Assembly: GCF_002778325.1 (NCBI RefSeq)
Contig: NZ_NESI01000001.1
Span: 186,001-250,000, forward strand
From: Limnohabitans sp. B9-3
GTDB taxonomy: Bacteria; Pseudomonadota; Gammaproteobacteria; Burkholderiales; Burkholderiaceae_C
Length of the DNA: 64,000 bases
Direction of reading: 5' to 3'
Made by a program: the position numbers and the translations under genes. Below are positions 29,081 to 39,336 of this stretch, piece by piece. Under the pieces are notes generated by a model. The model made no database searches. It worked only from the letters and a program-made list of their open reading frames with translations, and was not told the DNA's origin. Position 1 is the first letter of the stretch. Each line of letters starts with the position of its first letter.

Positions 29081-30451
29081 ATGAAACGCTCATTCCACGT
29101 GCATGTATTTTTAATGACGCTGTTGGGAGTAGCGCTTTTTCTAGGCGGCGCTCGCATTTCTGTCCGGTATTTTGCCGACGACCTTTTGCTGAATTACTTC
29201 AACGAAACCTTAGCCCACCACGCGGCCAGAGAAATCGAGGAAGCAGGGCTTGCGCTAGATGTCGGCCTCATGCTGCGCAACTTGTCCAAAACCATCGATG
29301 ACTTGAAACCCGGTGAACTGCGCGTCAGCCTGGATGACGCGAACTATCAGCAAGGGGACCTTCAGTGGCAACCATTGCGCAAACAGAGTGAAAAACACCC
29401 TGTGGCGTCCAGCTACGTCACGTCCGAAGGGCAAGTCTGGAGCGTCTTACGCACCCCAGTCCTGAATGGCGGCCATCAGCTTTATATCGCTGTGCAACGC
29501 CAAGCCCTAGAGCGGTCTTTGGAAGAGGTATTGGCGATTCGTGATGCCACCACTCAAAAAATATTACCCATCGTCTTGGCGTTCGCTGTCTTGTGTTCAT
29601 TTTTGATCAGTTACACCTCGTTCTACCCAGTCAACGAACTTCAAAAATCATTTGCAAAAATTCAAATTCACCGACGCGACGACCAGATCAGCTCCCGCAG
29701 CAACTACAAAGAATTCGCAGAATTCATTCACTACTTCAACGCGCTGATTGACCGCCTGCGCAAAAGCTACGAACAAGCGGCCCGATTCTCCAGCGACGTC
29801 TCACATGAACTTCGAACGCCACTGACCATCGTTCGCGGCCATATCGACCGATTACTTCAACAAGCCGAAGACAACTCTGCGCAGCAAATCCAGCTCGCTT
29901 TGGTCGGTGACGAGGTAGAGCGCCTCATCAGCATCACGGACAAACTCTTGTTATTGGCACGCGCTGACGCAGGTGAACTGTTGAAGAACCCTGCGCAGAT
30001 GAACTTCAGCGACAGGCTTGGGCAAAAAGTGGATGCCCTGACCATTGACAGTGAAACCTTGGAGGTGACGTGTAGCATCTCCCCAAAGATTCAGCTCAAT
30101 TGCGACGAAGCGCTGATCGACCTTTTATTGAGCAACTTATTCAACAACGCCGTCAAATACAACGTGCCTCAGGGCTGGATCAAGGTATCCGCCCACACCG
30201 ACGGCCAGAGCTTGCAGTTTTCTATTCACAACACCACGCACCTTTCGTTGAATTCGGGCATGGATGAGCGTGTATTTGACCGCTTTTACCGTCACCGAGA
30301 AACCAGCGATCAATCCAGCAGCAGCGCCACTGGCTCTGGCTTAGGGCTGAGTTTGTGCCGCGAAATTGTGAAAGCACACGGGGGCACGATTCAACTGCGC
30401 AAAGCTGCTAACCCGTCCGTTGGCTTTGAGATCACCTTGCCCCTCGGTTGA
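29081..30451 (+). CDS. sensor histidine kinase
   Basis: 456-residue membrane kinase. Transmembrane helices at about 8-23 and 161-181 flank a 137-residue periplasmic sensor region with no recognised fold. A HAMP-like linker (about 182-235), the phospho-acceptor His242 (SSDVSHELRTP) and an ATPase domain with NLFNNAVKY, VFDRFYR and GSGLGLSL follow. The order resembles CusS/heavy-metal-type kinases, but the periplasmic part has no obvious metal-binding His/Cys cluster. Partner of the preceding regulator. Confidence 0.93.
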   Translation: MKRSFHVHVFLMTLLGVALFLGGARISVRYFADDLLLNYFNETLAHHAAREIEEAGLALDVGLMLRNLSKTIDDLKPGELRVSLDDANYQQGDLQWQPLRKQSEKHPVASSYVTSEGQVWSVLRTPVLNGGHQLYIAVQRQALERSLEEVLAIRDATTQKILPIVLAFAVLCSFLISYTSFYPVNELQKSFAKIQIHRRDDQISSRSNYKEFAEFIHYFNALIDRLRKSYEQAARFSSDVSHELRTPLTIVRGHIDRLLQQAEDNSAQQIQLALVGDEVERLISITDKLLLLARADAGELLKNPAQMNFSDRLGQKVDALTIDSETLEVTCSISPKIQLNCDEALIDLLLSNLFNNAVKYNVPQGWIKVSAHTDGQSLQFSIHNTTHLSLNSGMDERVFDRFYRHRETSDQSSSSATGSGLGLSLCREIVKAHGGTIQLRKAANPSVGFEITLPLG

Positions 30452-30473
30452 ACACTCTCGCGGATTACATTTT

Positions 30474-30490
30474 TGTCATCCACCATGACA
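30474..30490. promoter_or_regulatory. inverted repeat upstream of the Cys-repeat gene
   Basis: TGTCAT-CCACC-ATGACA has perfect 6-bp arms 50-70 bp before the ATG at 30542. The arms resemble TGTCA/TGACA half-sites used by OmpR-type metal-responsive regulators, so the preceding two-component system may act here. That is inference. Confidence 0.45.
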
Positions 30491-30496
30491 GGTTGT

Positions 30497-30510
30497 TTGT
30501 TTTAGATCAA
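30497..30510. promoter_or_regulatory. FNR/ANR-like box
   Basis: TTGTT-TTAG-ATCAA matches 9 of 10 half-site bases of the FNR consensus TTGAT-N4-ATCAA. It lies 32-45 bp before the ATG at 30542. Standard -41.5 activation geometry would put the start site at about 30545, at the annotated ATG, so either the mRNA is leaderless or translation starts further in. Confidence 0.4.
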
Positions 30511-30541
30511 GGATGGCGAAACATGCAATACGCTCAATTAA

Positions 30542-30877
30542 ATGAAGTTTTCCATTCAACGCCCACGGTTAAGACGCAGCACAGCCGCGGCAATGCTTAT
30601 GGTGATGCCCCTGTGGGGAGCATGCGAAAGCATTCGTGAGTGCGAGTTCAAACCCACCAAAGATGCGCGCTACCTGTGCACGGCGGTCGCGATGGTCAAC
30701 CCGGTGGTGTGCGATCAAATTTCAACGCGCGATGGCATCACGCAATGCCGCGCCATCACCTCGATCAACCCCTATGAATGTGACCGCATCGACAGCCCCG
30801 GCAAACGGCAATATTGCAAGATGGCTGTGCGGGACTTACAGCGCGACAGCATTTGGGCCATCAAGCCCATGAAGTGA
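30542..30877 (+). CDS. secreted small Cys-repeat protein, unknown
   Basis: 111 residues, not a family I recognise. A basic N-terminus (RPRLRRST) and hydrophobic stretch AAAMLMVMPLWGA (15-27) look like a signal peptide or short anchor. The lipobox-like WGAC is not canonical. Seven cysteines (28, 34, 46, 57, 69, 80, 92) follow; the last five alternate x10 and x11 spacing and repeat NP-x-x-C-D-x-I, giving about 23-residue tandem units. Disulfides or metal binding in the periplasm are plausible. The next gene starts 10 bp downstream. Internal ATGs at residues 18, 20 and 22 are alternative starts. Confidence 0.65.
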   Translation: MKFSIQRPRLRRSTAAAMLMVMPLWGACESIRECEFKPTKDARYLCTAVAMVNPVVCDQISTRDGITQCRAITSINPYECDRIDSPGKRQYCKMAVRDLQRDSIWAIKPMK

Positions 30878-30887
30878 TGGACCATGG

Positions 30888-31706
30888 ATGCATGAACTTG
30901 TCAAAAAATATGGTGGTCATGCCAAGCAGGAAGAAATCCTGACCGATTTCTTCAACCGTGTCAGCAGCGAACGGGGTCTGATGCACTACTTCTTCAACGT
31001 GCCCCTGAAGCAAGTCTTGGCCGATCAGCGGGAGTTGATGCCCTATGTCATGCGCAAGCCAGACATCGACTACCGCACGGCACCGGTGCAAACCGCCATT
31101 CGGGAGATCAACATTCGAATTCCTGTGTTTGAAGATGTGTTGAAGGTGCTGAACTTGGTGCTTAAGCATTTCAAAGTGCATTACACGGAAGCCCCCATGA
31201 TGGCCATGCACATCATTGAAATTTTGGAAGAAACACGCAGCCGGTTTGCTGACACCAAAAAATCGTTTTACAAACCTGCCGACATCACCCCTGCCGTGCT
31301 GCTCAGCTTTTACCGCACGCAAGGGATCCTGTCAGAGTTAGACGCCGAATCCGGTGAGATTTATTCCATGCACGGCTTTGGTCTGGCCTATCCGCTCTAC
31401 ACCGCCATCGATGCCGCGAACAACAGCTTGGTGTTGATGGCCAGGGCGCAAGCGAGAGACGGCGTGACACTGACGGAGGTCCAGACCTTGGCAGACGCCG
31501 CAGGCGCGAAGGTCCAACCTCTGCAATTCACGGCATTCACCGACGGGCAAGGGTGCCCCACGTTTCAAGCAAGCTATAGCGTGCCCACGCAATACGGCGT
31601 GCCCAAGCGTTTGTTACAACGTGTGACCAACCACTTCACATGGCGCTTTGAAGAGGCCATGAAAGTGAACACGAACTTTCAATTGATCGATGTGGTGAAC
31701 GGCTGA
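30888..31706 (+). CDS. degenerate truncated-globin-like domain fused to a YbjN-like domain
   Basis: 272 residues, function unknown. Residues 1-115 read like a group-1 truncated globin: VKKYGG, DFFNRV, HYFFN and a helix around VFEDVLKVLNLVLKHF. At the expected proximal-His position, ten residues before VFEDV, there is Ile, so heme is probably not bound in the usual way. Residues about 165-265 (LVLMARAQARDGVTLTEV to VTNHFTWRFEEA) loosely fit a YbjN-like fold. Both assignments are by eye. It lies 10 bp after the Cys-repeat gene, probably in the same transcript, and converges with queF. Confidence 0.6.
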   Translation: MHELVKKYGGHAKQEEILTDFFNRVSSERGLMHYFFNVPLKQVLADQRELMPYVMRKPDIDYRTAPVQTAIREINIRIPVFEDVLKVLNLVLKHFKVHYTEAPMMAMHIIEILEETRSRFADTKKSFYKPADITPAVLLSFYRTQGILSELDAESGEIYSMHGFGLAYPLYTAIDAANNSLVLMARAQARDGVTLTEVQTLADAAGAKVQPLQFTAFTDGQGCPTFQASYSVPTQYGVPKRLLQRVTNHFTWRFEEAMKVNTNFQLIDVVNG

Positions 31707-31720
31707 GGCGCACCGTGGTG

Positions 31721-32566
31721 TTATTGCCGCGCCGTCCTTACGTTCGATGGCACGGCCTGCGGGTGGCTGGTGCGCCAAGGGTTGATGTCCAAGCCGCCAC
31801 GTCGGGTGTAACGGGCATACACCTCTAAGCGCGAAGGTTGGCACTGCTGCCAAATGTCCATGAAGATGCGCTCCACGCATTGCTCGTGAAACTCGTTGTG
31901 ATTGCGAAAACTCACGATGTAACGCAACAGCCCCGCTTGGTCAATTTGTGGGCCGCTGTATTTGATGCGCACACTGCCCCAATCCGGCTGCCCCGTGACC
32001 AAACAATTGCTTTTCAGCAAGTTGCTGGTGAGGGTTTCGGTCACGGGCGCTTCACCCGATGTGGTGCTCAACAGTGACGGCGTCGGTTGGTAAATATCGC
32101 AATCCAAGTCCAAACGATCGAGACTGAGGCCGTCCAACTCATGCACGGGCTCACGGTCAAACTGCTCGGGCAGCACCAGCTGCACGCCCACACCGGCCAT
32201 CATCGGCCCGCCGTGCCACACCGCTGCGCTCAGGTCTTGACGCATGCGGGTTTGCACCTCTGCCGCATCTACGAGGCGGGTATTGTTGAAACTGTTGAGG
32301 TAGAGCTTGAACGACTTGCTCTCCACAATGTGTGTGGACTCGGCAGGCACGGTGATGCGTGCCAAGGCCACTTGGGGTTTGCCACGCAAATTGAGCCAAC
32401 TCAGCTCAAAGGCCGTCCACAAATCAGCACCCAAGAATGGCGGCTGGCCTGTGACGCCAATCTCATCGCGCTTAGTTTGGCGCGGAATCGGGAACAGCAC
32501 AGACGCGTCGTAGTGGTCCAGATAGGCCGAGGTCTTGCCCAGCTGCGATTGTTCAGGGACGTTCAT
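31721..32566 (-). CDS. queF: NADPH-dependent 7-cyano-7-deazaguanine reductase
   Basis: Reduces preQ0 to preQ1 in queuosine synthesis. At 281 residues it is the long bimodular type. The NADPH motif [12 protein letters not shown] (about 82-93) and catalytic Cys188 ([10 protein letters not shown]) with Asp195 are present. Its ATG overlaps the yaaA stop by 4 bp, so the two are translationally coupled. Confidence 0.96.
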   Translation of the reverse strand: MNVPEQSQLGKTSAYLDHYDASVLFPIPRQTKRDEIGVTGQPPFLGADLWTAFELSWLNLRGKPQVALARITVPAESTHIVESKSFKLYLNSFNNTRLVDAAEVQTRMRQDLSAAVWHGGPMMAGVGVQLVLPEQFDREPVHELDGLSLDRLDLDCDIYQPTPSLLSTTSGEAPVTETLTSNLLKSNCLVTGQPDWGSVRIKYSGPQIDQAGLLRYIVSFRNHNEFHEQCVERIFMDIWQQCQPSRLEVYARYTRRGGLDINPWRTSHPQAVPSNVRTARQ

Positions 32567-33360
32567 GCGGCGAGCTTTCTGCGAAACACAAGTCGGTCGG
32601 GCTCAGATGCAGCCGCATCAAAGGCGTAGCCCTCTGCGCCAAAGCCCTGCAAGCCCTTTGGCGTGGTGATGCGATGCATGACCGCATAACGGGCCATCAA
32701 GCCACGCGCACGCTTGGCGTTGAAGCTGATGATTTTGTATTTGCCGCCTTTGAAATCTTCAAACACACACTCAATGACACGGGCTTGGAGGGCTTTGCGA
32801 TCCACCGATTTGAAATACTCTTGGGAGGCCAAGTTGACGAGGACAGGCTGTGCGCTGTCAGCTTGCGCTGAGGCTTGTTCTTTCAAATGCACGTTCAAAT
32901 ATTCAGCAATTTGGGAACCCCAAAATTTGTAGAGATTGCCGCCTTTGTCGTTGGCCAACGCCGTGCCCATCTCGAGACGGTAGGGCTGCATCCAATCAAG
33001 TGGCCGCAGCACGCCATACAAACCACTGAGGATAGCAACGTGGTCTTGTGCCCACGCCAAGTCAGCAGGCGCAAGGCTTTTGGCATCCAAGCCTTCGTAC
33101 ACATCGCCGTTGAAGGCCAGCACCGCTTGCTTGGCATTTTGGGCTGTAAATTTGGGACGCCACGCTTGGTAACGCGCCACATTCAAGGCCGACAGCGCAT
33201 CGCTCAGGTGCATCAAGCTGGCAATGTCTTGCGGCGATTTTTCTTTAAGGATGTCGATCAACTCGGCCGATTGCTTCACAAACAAGGGTTGCGTGTGGGG
33301 CACATCACCGGCAGGTGTGTCGTAGTCAAGGGCTTTGGCGGGAGAGAGTACAAACAACAT
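32563..33360 (-). CDS. yaaA: YaaA/DUF328 peroxide-resistance protein
   Basis: 265-residue YaaA-family protein, which in Escherichia coli lowers intracellular iron during peroxide stress. [13 protein letters not shown] at the start, [21 protein letters not shown] and [15 protein letters not shown] are family motifs. ATG 33360 is used; the open frame extends 37 codons further without family similarity. Confidence 0.94.
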   Translation of the reverse strand: MLFVLSPAKALDYDTPAGDVPHTQPLFVKQSAELIDILKEKSPQDIASLMHLSDALSALNVARYQAWRPKFTAQNAKQAVLAFNGDVYEGLDAKSLAPADLAWAQDHVAILSGLYGVLRPLDWMQPYRLEMGTALANDKGGNLYKFWGSQIAEYLNVHLKEQASAQADSAQPVLVNLASQEYFKSVDRKALQARVIECVFEDFKGGKYKIISFNAKRARGLMARYAVMHRITTPKGLQGFGAEGYAFDAAASEPDRLVFRRKLAA

Positions 33361-33481
33361 GCTCAATCCACCCTCACGTTGCGTGCCTTGTGTGAATGGC
33401 CTTTGGCGGATCGCCGACCTTGGAGTGCTGCCATGTGTGTCTTTCCCGGCCAAACGCCGGATGAGTTTCAAAACACATAGT

Positions 33482-35080
33482 TTAGGGTTTCAGGGAGACC
33501 CCATCAAAGCTGTGGCGACCTGAGGGGCTGAGCACAAAGCCCTGCACCTCGGCACGCAAGACCTTGAACTGAACGGTATGCGCCAAGGTGAACCACGGCG
33601 CTTGCGACTTGAAGATGGCCTGCGCACGGTGGTACAAGCGCGCACGCTCATCGAGCTCCGACGAGACCTTTGCTTTTTTGACCAAGTCGTCATAGGGCGC
33701 GAAACAAAACTTGGCCACGTTGTGGCCTTTGAGTGAGGTGCAACCCAATAAGGTGTTTAAAAAATTATCAGGGTCGCCGTTGTCACCGGTCCAGCCCAAA
33801 ATGCCCATGTCGTGCTCGCCGGCCTGCATGCCACTCACGTAATTCACCCAATCGGGGCTGTCAATCTTCACGGTCACGCCCACCTGCGCCAAGTCTTCTT
33901 GAACCAGTTTGGCCACGCCCATGGCGTCAGGCATGTAGGGGCGTTGCACGGGCATGGCCCACAAGGTGGTTGAAAACCCGGCGGGGTAGCCCGCCTCGAC
34001 TAGCAACTTCTTAGCCGCCACAGGATCGAACACATCGTCCTCGACCTCTCGGTTGTACGACCAGACCATGGGCGGGATTGGGTTGATCGCCGGCACCGCT
34101 GTGTTTTTGTAGATCACACGCAAGATGCGTCGCTTGTTGATGGCCATGTTCAACGCCCGCCGCACGCGCACATCGGTGAACGGTTTTTTGAGCAAGTTGT
34201 AAGCAACGTAACCCACGTTCAAACCCGTTTGGTTCATCACCGCCATGCGCGGATCGTCACGCATGCTCGGCAAATCGGCTGGGTTGGGATAAGCCATGAC
34301 GTGACAAGCCCCCGATTGCAGCTTCGCCCAACGTTGGCCCGCGTCGGGCGTGATGTCAAACACCAAACGGTCCAGCTTGGCCCTGCCGGCCCAGTGTTTG
34401 GCAAAGGCTTCATAGGTCAAAGCAACATCTTTTTCAAACCGCAGCAACTGAAAAGGACCGGTTCCCAGGGGGGCTTGGTCTATTTTTTCGGGGGTTCCAG
34501 CTTGGCGCATCGCCCGGGCGTATTCGGCTGACTCAATGCCCGCCCAACTCATGGCCATGTTCGCCACAAATGGCGCATCGGGTTGTTTCAAGGTGAATTT
34601 GACCGTGTGGTCGTCCAACTTTTGCAACGAGGCCAAAACTTCGGGCATGCCCACATCGTTGAAATACACGTGTTTGGCGCTGGTCACCGTATAGAAGGGG
34701 TGATCACGCTTCCACTGGCGCTCAAAGGTAAAAAGCACGTCATCGGCATTGAAATCTCGGCGCGGCGTGAACAGCGCATTCGACTGCCACTTCACACCGC
34801 GACGCAGGTGAAAGGTGTATTCCAAACCGTTGGGCGACACCGTCCAGCGTGTGGCCAAGGCAGGAATCACCTGCGTACCGCCGGGCTCAAACGTGACCAG
34901 CTTGTCAAAGATTTGCTCGGTCACATCAAACGAGGTGGTGTTGGTGTTCAGGCTGGGCTTCAAAAACTCTGGATTGCCTTCGGAGCAAAACACCAGGGTT
35001 TGGTTGCTGGCCCATGTCAAAGGCGCAATACAGGCGATCGGCAAGGCCCAGATCAGACGCGAAATCATTGAACTCTTCAT
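33482..35080 (-). CDS. peptide-type ABC transporter substrate-binding protein (DppA/SBP family 5)
   Basis: 532-residue periplasmic binding protein. A signal peptide (about 1-25, cleavage near TWAS) precedes a family-5 solute-binding domain with [11 protein letters not shown] and PLGTGPFQL. By family it binds di- or oligopeptides, nickel or heme-like cargo; ligand cannot be told. No permease or ATPase genes adjoin it, so it is an orphan receptor here. It is divergent from valS. Confidence 0.9.
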   Translation of the reverse strand: MKSSMISRLIWALPIACIAPLTWASNQTLVFCSEGNPEFLKPSLNTNTTSFDVTEQIFDKLVTFEPGGTQVIPALATRWTVSPNGLEYTFHLRRGVKWQSNALFTPRRDFNADDVLFTFERQWKRDHPFYTVTSAKHVYFNDVGMPEVLASLQKLDDHTVKFTLKQPDAPFVANMAMSWAGIESAEYARAMRQAGTPEKIDQAPLGTGPFQLLRFEKDVALTYEAFAKHWAGRAKLDRLVFDITPDAGQRWAKLQSGACHVMAYPNPADLPSMRDDPRMAVMNQTGLNVGYVAYNLLKKPFTDVRVRRALNMAINKRRILRVIYKNTAVPAINPIPPMVWSYNREVEDDVFDPVAAKKLLVEAGYPAGFSTTLWAMPVQRPYMPDAMGVAKLVQEDLAQVGVTVKIDSPDWVNYVSGMQAGEHDMGILGWTGDNGDPDNFLNTLLGCTSLKGHNVAKFCFAPYDDLVKKAKVSSELDERARLYHRAQAIFKSQAPWFTLAHTVQFKVLRAEVQGFVLSPSGRHSFDGVSLKP

Positions 35081-35185
35081 AGGACATCACCCACTTAAAA
35101 TTGAAAACCAAGGAACTCATTTTTACCCAATCTTGTGTCATGCGCGTGAGGTCCAGCGCTGAAAGTCATCACGAGTCACCCTAGG

Positions 35186-35191
35186 TAAAAT
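35186..35191 (+). promoter_or_regulatory. possible -10 element for valS
   Basis: TAAAAT matches five of six bases and lies about 73 bp before the valS ATG; the -35 is weak. A start near 35198 would place the terminator-like hairpin at 35215-35247 inside the leader. Confidence 0.35.
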
Positions 35192-35214
35192 GAGGTATCT
35201 CCGATTTCGGCCAC

Positions 35215-35247
35215 AACGGCAGCCTTGGTGCTTGCCGTTTTTCTTTT
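35215..35247 (+). terminator. leader terminator (attenuator candidate) before valS
   Basis: AACGGCA-GC pairs with GC-T-TGCCGTT (one bulge) around a 6-nt loop and is followed by TTTCTTTT, ending 16 bp before the valS ATG. No plus-strand gene lies upstream, so it can only act on the valS leader or on readthrough. Confidence 0.65.
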
Positions 35248-35263
35248 GTCTAAAGCCCGCCCC

Positions 35264-38200
35264 ATGAGCAACACGCCAGTCCTCCCCCTCGAACAACCCG
35301 GCCTTGAAAGCCTGTCCAAATCGTTCGAGCCCGCCGCCCTCGAAGCCCATTGGGGCCCCGAATGGGAAAAACGCGGTTACGGCGTGGCGGGTTTCAGAGG
35401 CACCGGTGCTCCAACGGCAGATGCACCCGCATTCGCCATCCAGTTGCCGCCGCCCAACGTGACCGGCACGCTGCACATGGGCCATGCGTTCAACCAAACC
35501 ATCATGGACTCGTTGACCCGCTACCACCGCATGTCGGGCTTCAACACCGCATGGATTCCGGGCACCGACCACGCGGGCATTGCCACGCAAATCGTGGTGG
35601 AGCGCCAGCTGCAAGCCAAAGGCATCAGCCGCCACGACATGGGCACCAGCCCAGCCGAAGCGCGCAAGAACTTTGTGAGCAAGGTCTGGGAATGGAAAGA
35701 AGAATCGGGCAGCACCATCACCAGCCAGATGCGCCGCATGGGCGACAGCGTGGACTGGAGCCGCGAGTACTTCACGATGGACCCCAAGCTTTCCAAAACC
35801 GTGACAGAAACTTTTGTGCAGTTGTATGAGCAAGGCCTGATCTACCGTGGCAAGCGCCTGGTCAACTGGGACCCGGTGCTGATGAGCGCGGTGTCTGACC
35901 TCGAGGTCGAGAGCGAGGAAGAAGACGGCTCGATGTGGCACATCCGCTATGACCTTGTGGACCCGGATGGCAGCCTTGCGGCTAAGGGTTCTGGGAGCTT
36001 GACAGTCGCCACCACCCGCCCCGAAACCCTGCTGGGCGACGTGGCCGTGATGGTGCACCCCGAAGACGAACGCTACAAACACCTCATCGGCAAGCAGGTG
36101 AATCTGCCTTTGTGCGACCGCACCATCCCCGTGATCGCCGACGACTACGTGGACAAAGCTTTTGGCACCGGCGTGGTCAAGGTCACGCCTGCGCACGACA
36201 CCAACGACTACCAAGTCGGCCAGCGCCATAAGCTGGACATGATTTGCGTGCTCAACCTCGACGCGACCATCAACACCAACGCGCCCGAAAAATACCGGGG
36301 CCTGGACCGTTTTGTGGCCCGCAAAGCCGTGGTGGCCGACCTCGAAGCCGCAGGCTATTTGGTGGAAGTGAAGAAACACAAACTCATGGTGCCCCGCTGC
36401 GCCCGCACCGGCCAGGTGATCGAGCCCATGCTGACCGACCAATGGTTTGTCGCGATGAACCAAGTGGGTCAAGGCGACGCCACGGGCAAGAGCATCGCCC
36501 AAAAAGCCATCGACGCGGTGCAATCTGGCGAAGTGAGCTTTGTGCCCGAGAACTGGGTCAACACCTACAACCAGTGGATGAACAACATCCAAGACTGGTG
36601 CATCTCACGCCAGCTGTGGTGGGGCCACCAGATTCCGGCTTGGTACGACGAAGACGGCAAGGTGTACGTGGCCCGCGACGAAGCGGAAGCTCAGGCCAAG
36701 GCACCCGGTAAAACGCTCAAGCGCGACGAAGACGTGCTGGACACTTGGTACTCCAGCGCCTTGGTCCCCTTCTCTACGCTAGGCTGGGCCGCTGGCCCTG
36801 AGGGCGTGGGCAACGGGGATGGGCGCAGCGACATTCTGAGCGAAGCGAAGAGGAGCAAGACCGTCTCCGGTGGCCACGACCTCGGAGCCAGTGAAAGCCA
36901 ACAAACCGACTACGACCTGTACCTCCCCAGCAGCGTATTGGTGACCGGCTACGACATCATCTTCTTCTGGGTCGCCCGGATGATCATGATGACCACCCAC
37001 TTCACCGGCAAAGTGCCCTTCAAACACGTCTACATCCACGGTCTGGTGCTCGACGCACAAGGCAAGAAGATGAGCAAGTCCGAAGGCAACGTGCTCGACC
37101 CGGTCGACCTGATCGACGGCATCACCTTGGAGCCACTGCTCGACAAACGCACCCAAGGTTTGCGAAAGCCCGAGACAGCGCCCAAAGTCCGCAAGCAAAC
37201 CGAAAAAGAATTCCCAGAAGGCATCCCGGCCTACGGTGCGGATGCCCTGCGCTTCACTTTTGCAGCTCTCGCCAGCTTGGGGCGCAGCATCAACTTCGAC
37301 AGCAAGCGCTGCGAGGGCTACCGCAACTTCTGCAACAAGCTGTGGAACGCCACCCGCTTTGTGCTGATGAACTGCGAAGGCCAGGACTGCGGACTGAAAG
37401 AGCACACCAAGGCCGAATGTGCGGCACCCGGCGTCGATGCCAGCGGCCAAGCCACGCCAGCAGGACCCGTGCACGGCTACCTGTCATTCAGCCAAGCCGA
37501 CCGCTGGATCAGCTCGCAGCTGCAACGCGTCGAAGCCGACGTGGCCAAAGGCTTTGCCGAGTACCGCCTCGACAACGTGGCCAACACAATTTACAACTTC
37601 GTGTGGAACGAGTTCTGCGACTGGTACCTCGAAATCGCCAAAGTGCAGATCAACACCGGCACCGACGCTGAAAAACGCGCGACGCGCCGCACCCTGATTC
37701 GCACGCTCGAGACCATCATGCGTCTGGCCCACCCAATCATCCCGTTCATCACCGAAGAACTCTGGCAAAAAGTGTCGGTGGTGGCCGGTCGTCCGGGTGA
37801 GTCGGTCAGCATCGCCGCCTACCCCGTGAGCCAGCCCGAACGCATCGACGAGGCGGCAGAAGCCCATGTGGCCCGCCTCAAGTCCTTGGTCGACGCGTGC
37901 CGCAATTTGCGCGGTGAGATGAACGTCTCACCCGCCAACCGCATGCCCTTATTTGCGTTAGCGGGCAACGCAGAAGAACACGCGTTCATGCAAAGCGCAG
38001 CCCCCGTGTTGCAAGCCCTGGCCAAATTGAGTGAAGTCAAAGTGTTTGACGACGAAGCCGCATGGTCGGCGGCTGCACAAGCCGCGCCCGTGGCTGTGGT
38101 GGGTGAGTTGCGTGTGTGTTTGTTCATCGAGGTGGACGTTGCCGCTGAAAAAATTCGCTTGGGCAAGGAAGTGGACCGCTTGCAAAACGAGATCACCAAG

Positions 38201-38338
38201 GCCGGTGCGAAGTTGGGCAACGAAGCTTTTGTGGCCAAAGCACCCCCTGCCGTGATCGAAGAAACCAAAAAACGCGTGGCCGACTTCGCCGCCACCTTGG
38301 CCAAAGTGCAAGAGCAGCTTGTCAAGCTGGGGGAATAA
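35264..38338 (+). CDS. valS: valyl-tRNA synthetase with two insertions
   Basis: Class I aminoacyl-tRNA synthetase charging tRNA-Val. The HIGH-type motif is in [13 protein letters not shown] (about 62-75), the editing domain follows, and KMSKS lies at about 601-605. A C-terminal coiled coil ends the protein. At 1024 residues it is longer than the 951 of Escherichia coli. Much of the excess lies at about 511-547, between STLGW and [13 protein letters not shown], and at about 705-740. The start is ATG 35264, [11 protein letters not shown]. The first insert uses codons such as agg and gga that are rare in neighbouring genes. Confidence 0.96.
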   Translation: MSNTPVLPLEQPGLESLSKSFEPAALEAHWGPEWEKRGYGVAGFRGTGAPTADAPAFAIQLPPPNVTGTLHMGHAFNQTIMDSLTRYHRMSGFNTAWIPGTDHAGIATQIVVERQLQAKGISRHDMGTSPAEARKNFVSKVWEWKEESGSTITSQMRRMGDSVDWSREYFTMDPKLSKTVTETFVQLYEQGLIYRGKRLVNWDPVLMSAVSDLEVESEEEDGSMWHIRYDLVDPDGSLAAKGSGSLTVATTRPETLLGDVAVMVHPEDERYKHLIGKQVNLPLCDRTIPVIADDYVDKAFGTGVVKVTPAHDTNDYQVGQRHKLDMICVLNLDATINTNAPEKYRGLDRFVARKAVVADLEAAGYLVEVKKHKLMVPRCARTGQVIEPMLTDQWFVAMNQVGQGDATGKSIAQKAIDAVQSGEVSFVPENWVNTYNQWMNNIQDWCISRQLWWGHQIPAWYDEDGKVYVARDEAEAQAKAPGKTLKRDEDVLDTWYSSALVPFSTLGWAAGPEGVGNGDGRSDILSEAKRSKTVSGGHDLGASESQQTDYDLYLPSSVLVTGYDIIFFWVARMIMMTTHFTGKVPFKHVYIHGLVLDAQGKKMSKSEGNVLDPVDLIDGITLEPLLDKRTQGLRKPETAPKVRKQTEKEFPEGIPAYGADALRFTFAALASLGRSINFDSKRCEGYRNFCNKLWNATRFVLMNCEGQDCGLKEHTKAECAAPGVDASGQATPAGPVHGYLSFSQADRWISSQLQRVEADVAKGFAEYRLDNVANTIYNFVWNEFCDWYLEIAKVQINTGTDAEKRATRRTLIRTLETIMRLAHPIIPFITEELWQKVSVVAGRPGESVSIAAYPVSQPERIDEAAEAHVARLKSLVDACRNLRGEMNVSPANRMPLFALAGNAEEHAFMQSAAPVLQALAKLSEVKVFDDEAAWSAAAQAAPVAVVGELRVCLFIEVDVAAEKIRLGKEVDRLQNEITKAGAKLGNEAFVAKAPPAVIEETKKRVADFAATLAKVQEQLVKLGE

Positions 38339-38377
38339 AGCAGCGTTAAGCTTGGCAAAACAATCACCATCACACAT

Positions 38378-39262
38378 ATGAATAAACCTCTCACCAAAGC
38401 CGTGTTCCCCGTCGCCGGCATGGGCACACGCTTCTTGCCCGCCACCAAAGCCAGCCCCAAAGAAATGCTGACGGTGGTGGACAAGCCACTCATCCAATAC
38501 GCGGTGGAAGAGGCCTACGAGGCGGGTATTCGTGAAATGATTTTTGTCACAGGCCGCAGCAAACGCGCGATCGAAGACCACTTCGACATGGCCTATGAGT
38601 TAGAGACTGAATTGGAAGCCGCAGGCAAACAAGCCTTGCTCGACATCGTGCGTGGCGTGCAGCCCGATGACATGCAATGCGTGTACGTGCGCCAAGCTCG
38701 CGCGTTGGGCTTGGGGCATGCGGTGTTGTGTGCCGAGCATTTGGTAGGAGACGAGCCTTTTGCCGTCCTGCTGGCCGACGATTTGATGCGCGGCAAAGCG
38801 GGTGGACCAGGCGTCTTAAAGCAAATGGCCGAGGTGTTTGCGCGCACCCAATCGTCGGTGTTGGCCGTGCAAGAAGTGCCACTTGAGCACGTCCACCGTT
38901 ACGGCGTGGTGGCGGGCAAAGACTTGGGCAACGGCTTGATCGACATTCAGCAGATGGTGGAGAAACCCAAGGCTGACGTGGCGCCCTCACGCACCACCGT
39001 GGCGGGCCGTTACATCTTGACGCCTGCTGTGTTCGACCGCATCCGTGCGGGCGGGCGTGGTGTGCAAGGCGAGATTCAACTCACCGATGGCATTGCCGGT
39101 TTGTTGGCCACAGAAAAAGTGTTGGCCTTCTCGTACGAAGGCAAGCGTTACGACTGCGGCAGCAAACAAGGCTTTTTGCAAGCGTCTGTCGAACTGGCCT
39201 TGGAGCACCCAGAAGTGGGCGCCGAATTTCGCGCTTACTTGAAAGAGTTCAAACTCGATTAA
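38378..39262 (+). CDS. galU: UTP-glucose-1-phosphate uridylyltransferase
   Basis: Makes UDP-glucose for envelope polysaccharides and galactose metabolism. The 294-residue protein has the nucleotide-binding [20 protein letters not shown] and metal-binding LLADDLM. It lies 39 bp after valS and may be co-transcribed. Confidence 0.95.
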   Translation: MNKPLTKAVFPVAGMGTRFLPATKASPKEMLTVVDKPLIQYAVEEAYEAGIREMIFVTGRSKRAIEDHFDMAYELETELEAAGKQALLDIVRGVQPDDMQCVYVRQARALGLGHAVLCAEHLVGDEPFAVLLADDLMRGKAGGPGVLKQMAEVFARTQSSVLAVQEVPLEHVHRYGVVAGKDLGNGLIDIQQMVEKPKADVAPSRTTVAGRYILTPAVFDRIRAGGRGVQGEIQLTDGIAGLLATEKVLAFSYEGKRYDCGSKQGFLQASVELALEHPEVGAEFRAYLKEFKLD

Positions 39263-39336
39263 AGCTGAACGACTGAGACGCTGTACTTTCGCCTAAAGCC
39301 CACGAAAGCGAAGGCCTCAGCGCTTGTTGAAGCGGA

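Noticed and set aside
35138-36592. 484-codon minus-strand frame opposite valS
   Set aside because: Rich in His/Val/Ala as expected from antisense GC-rich codons; the plus-strand ValRS is unambiguous.
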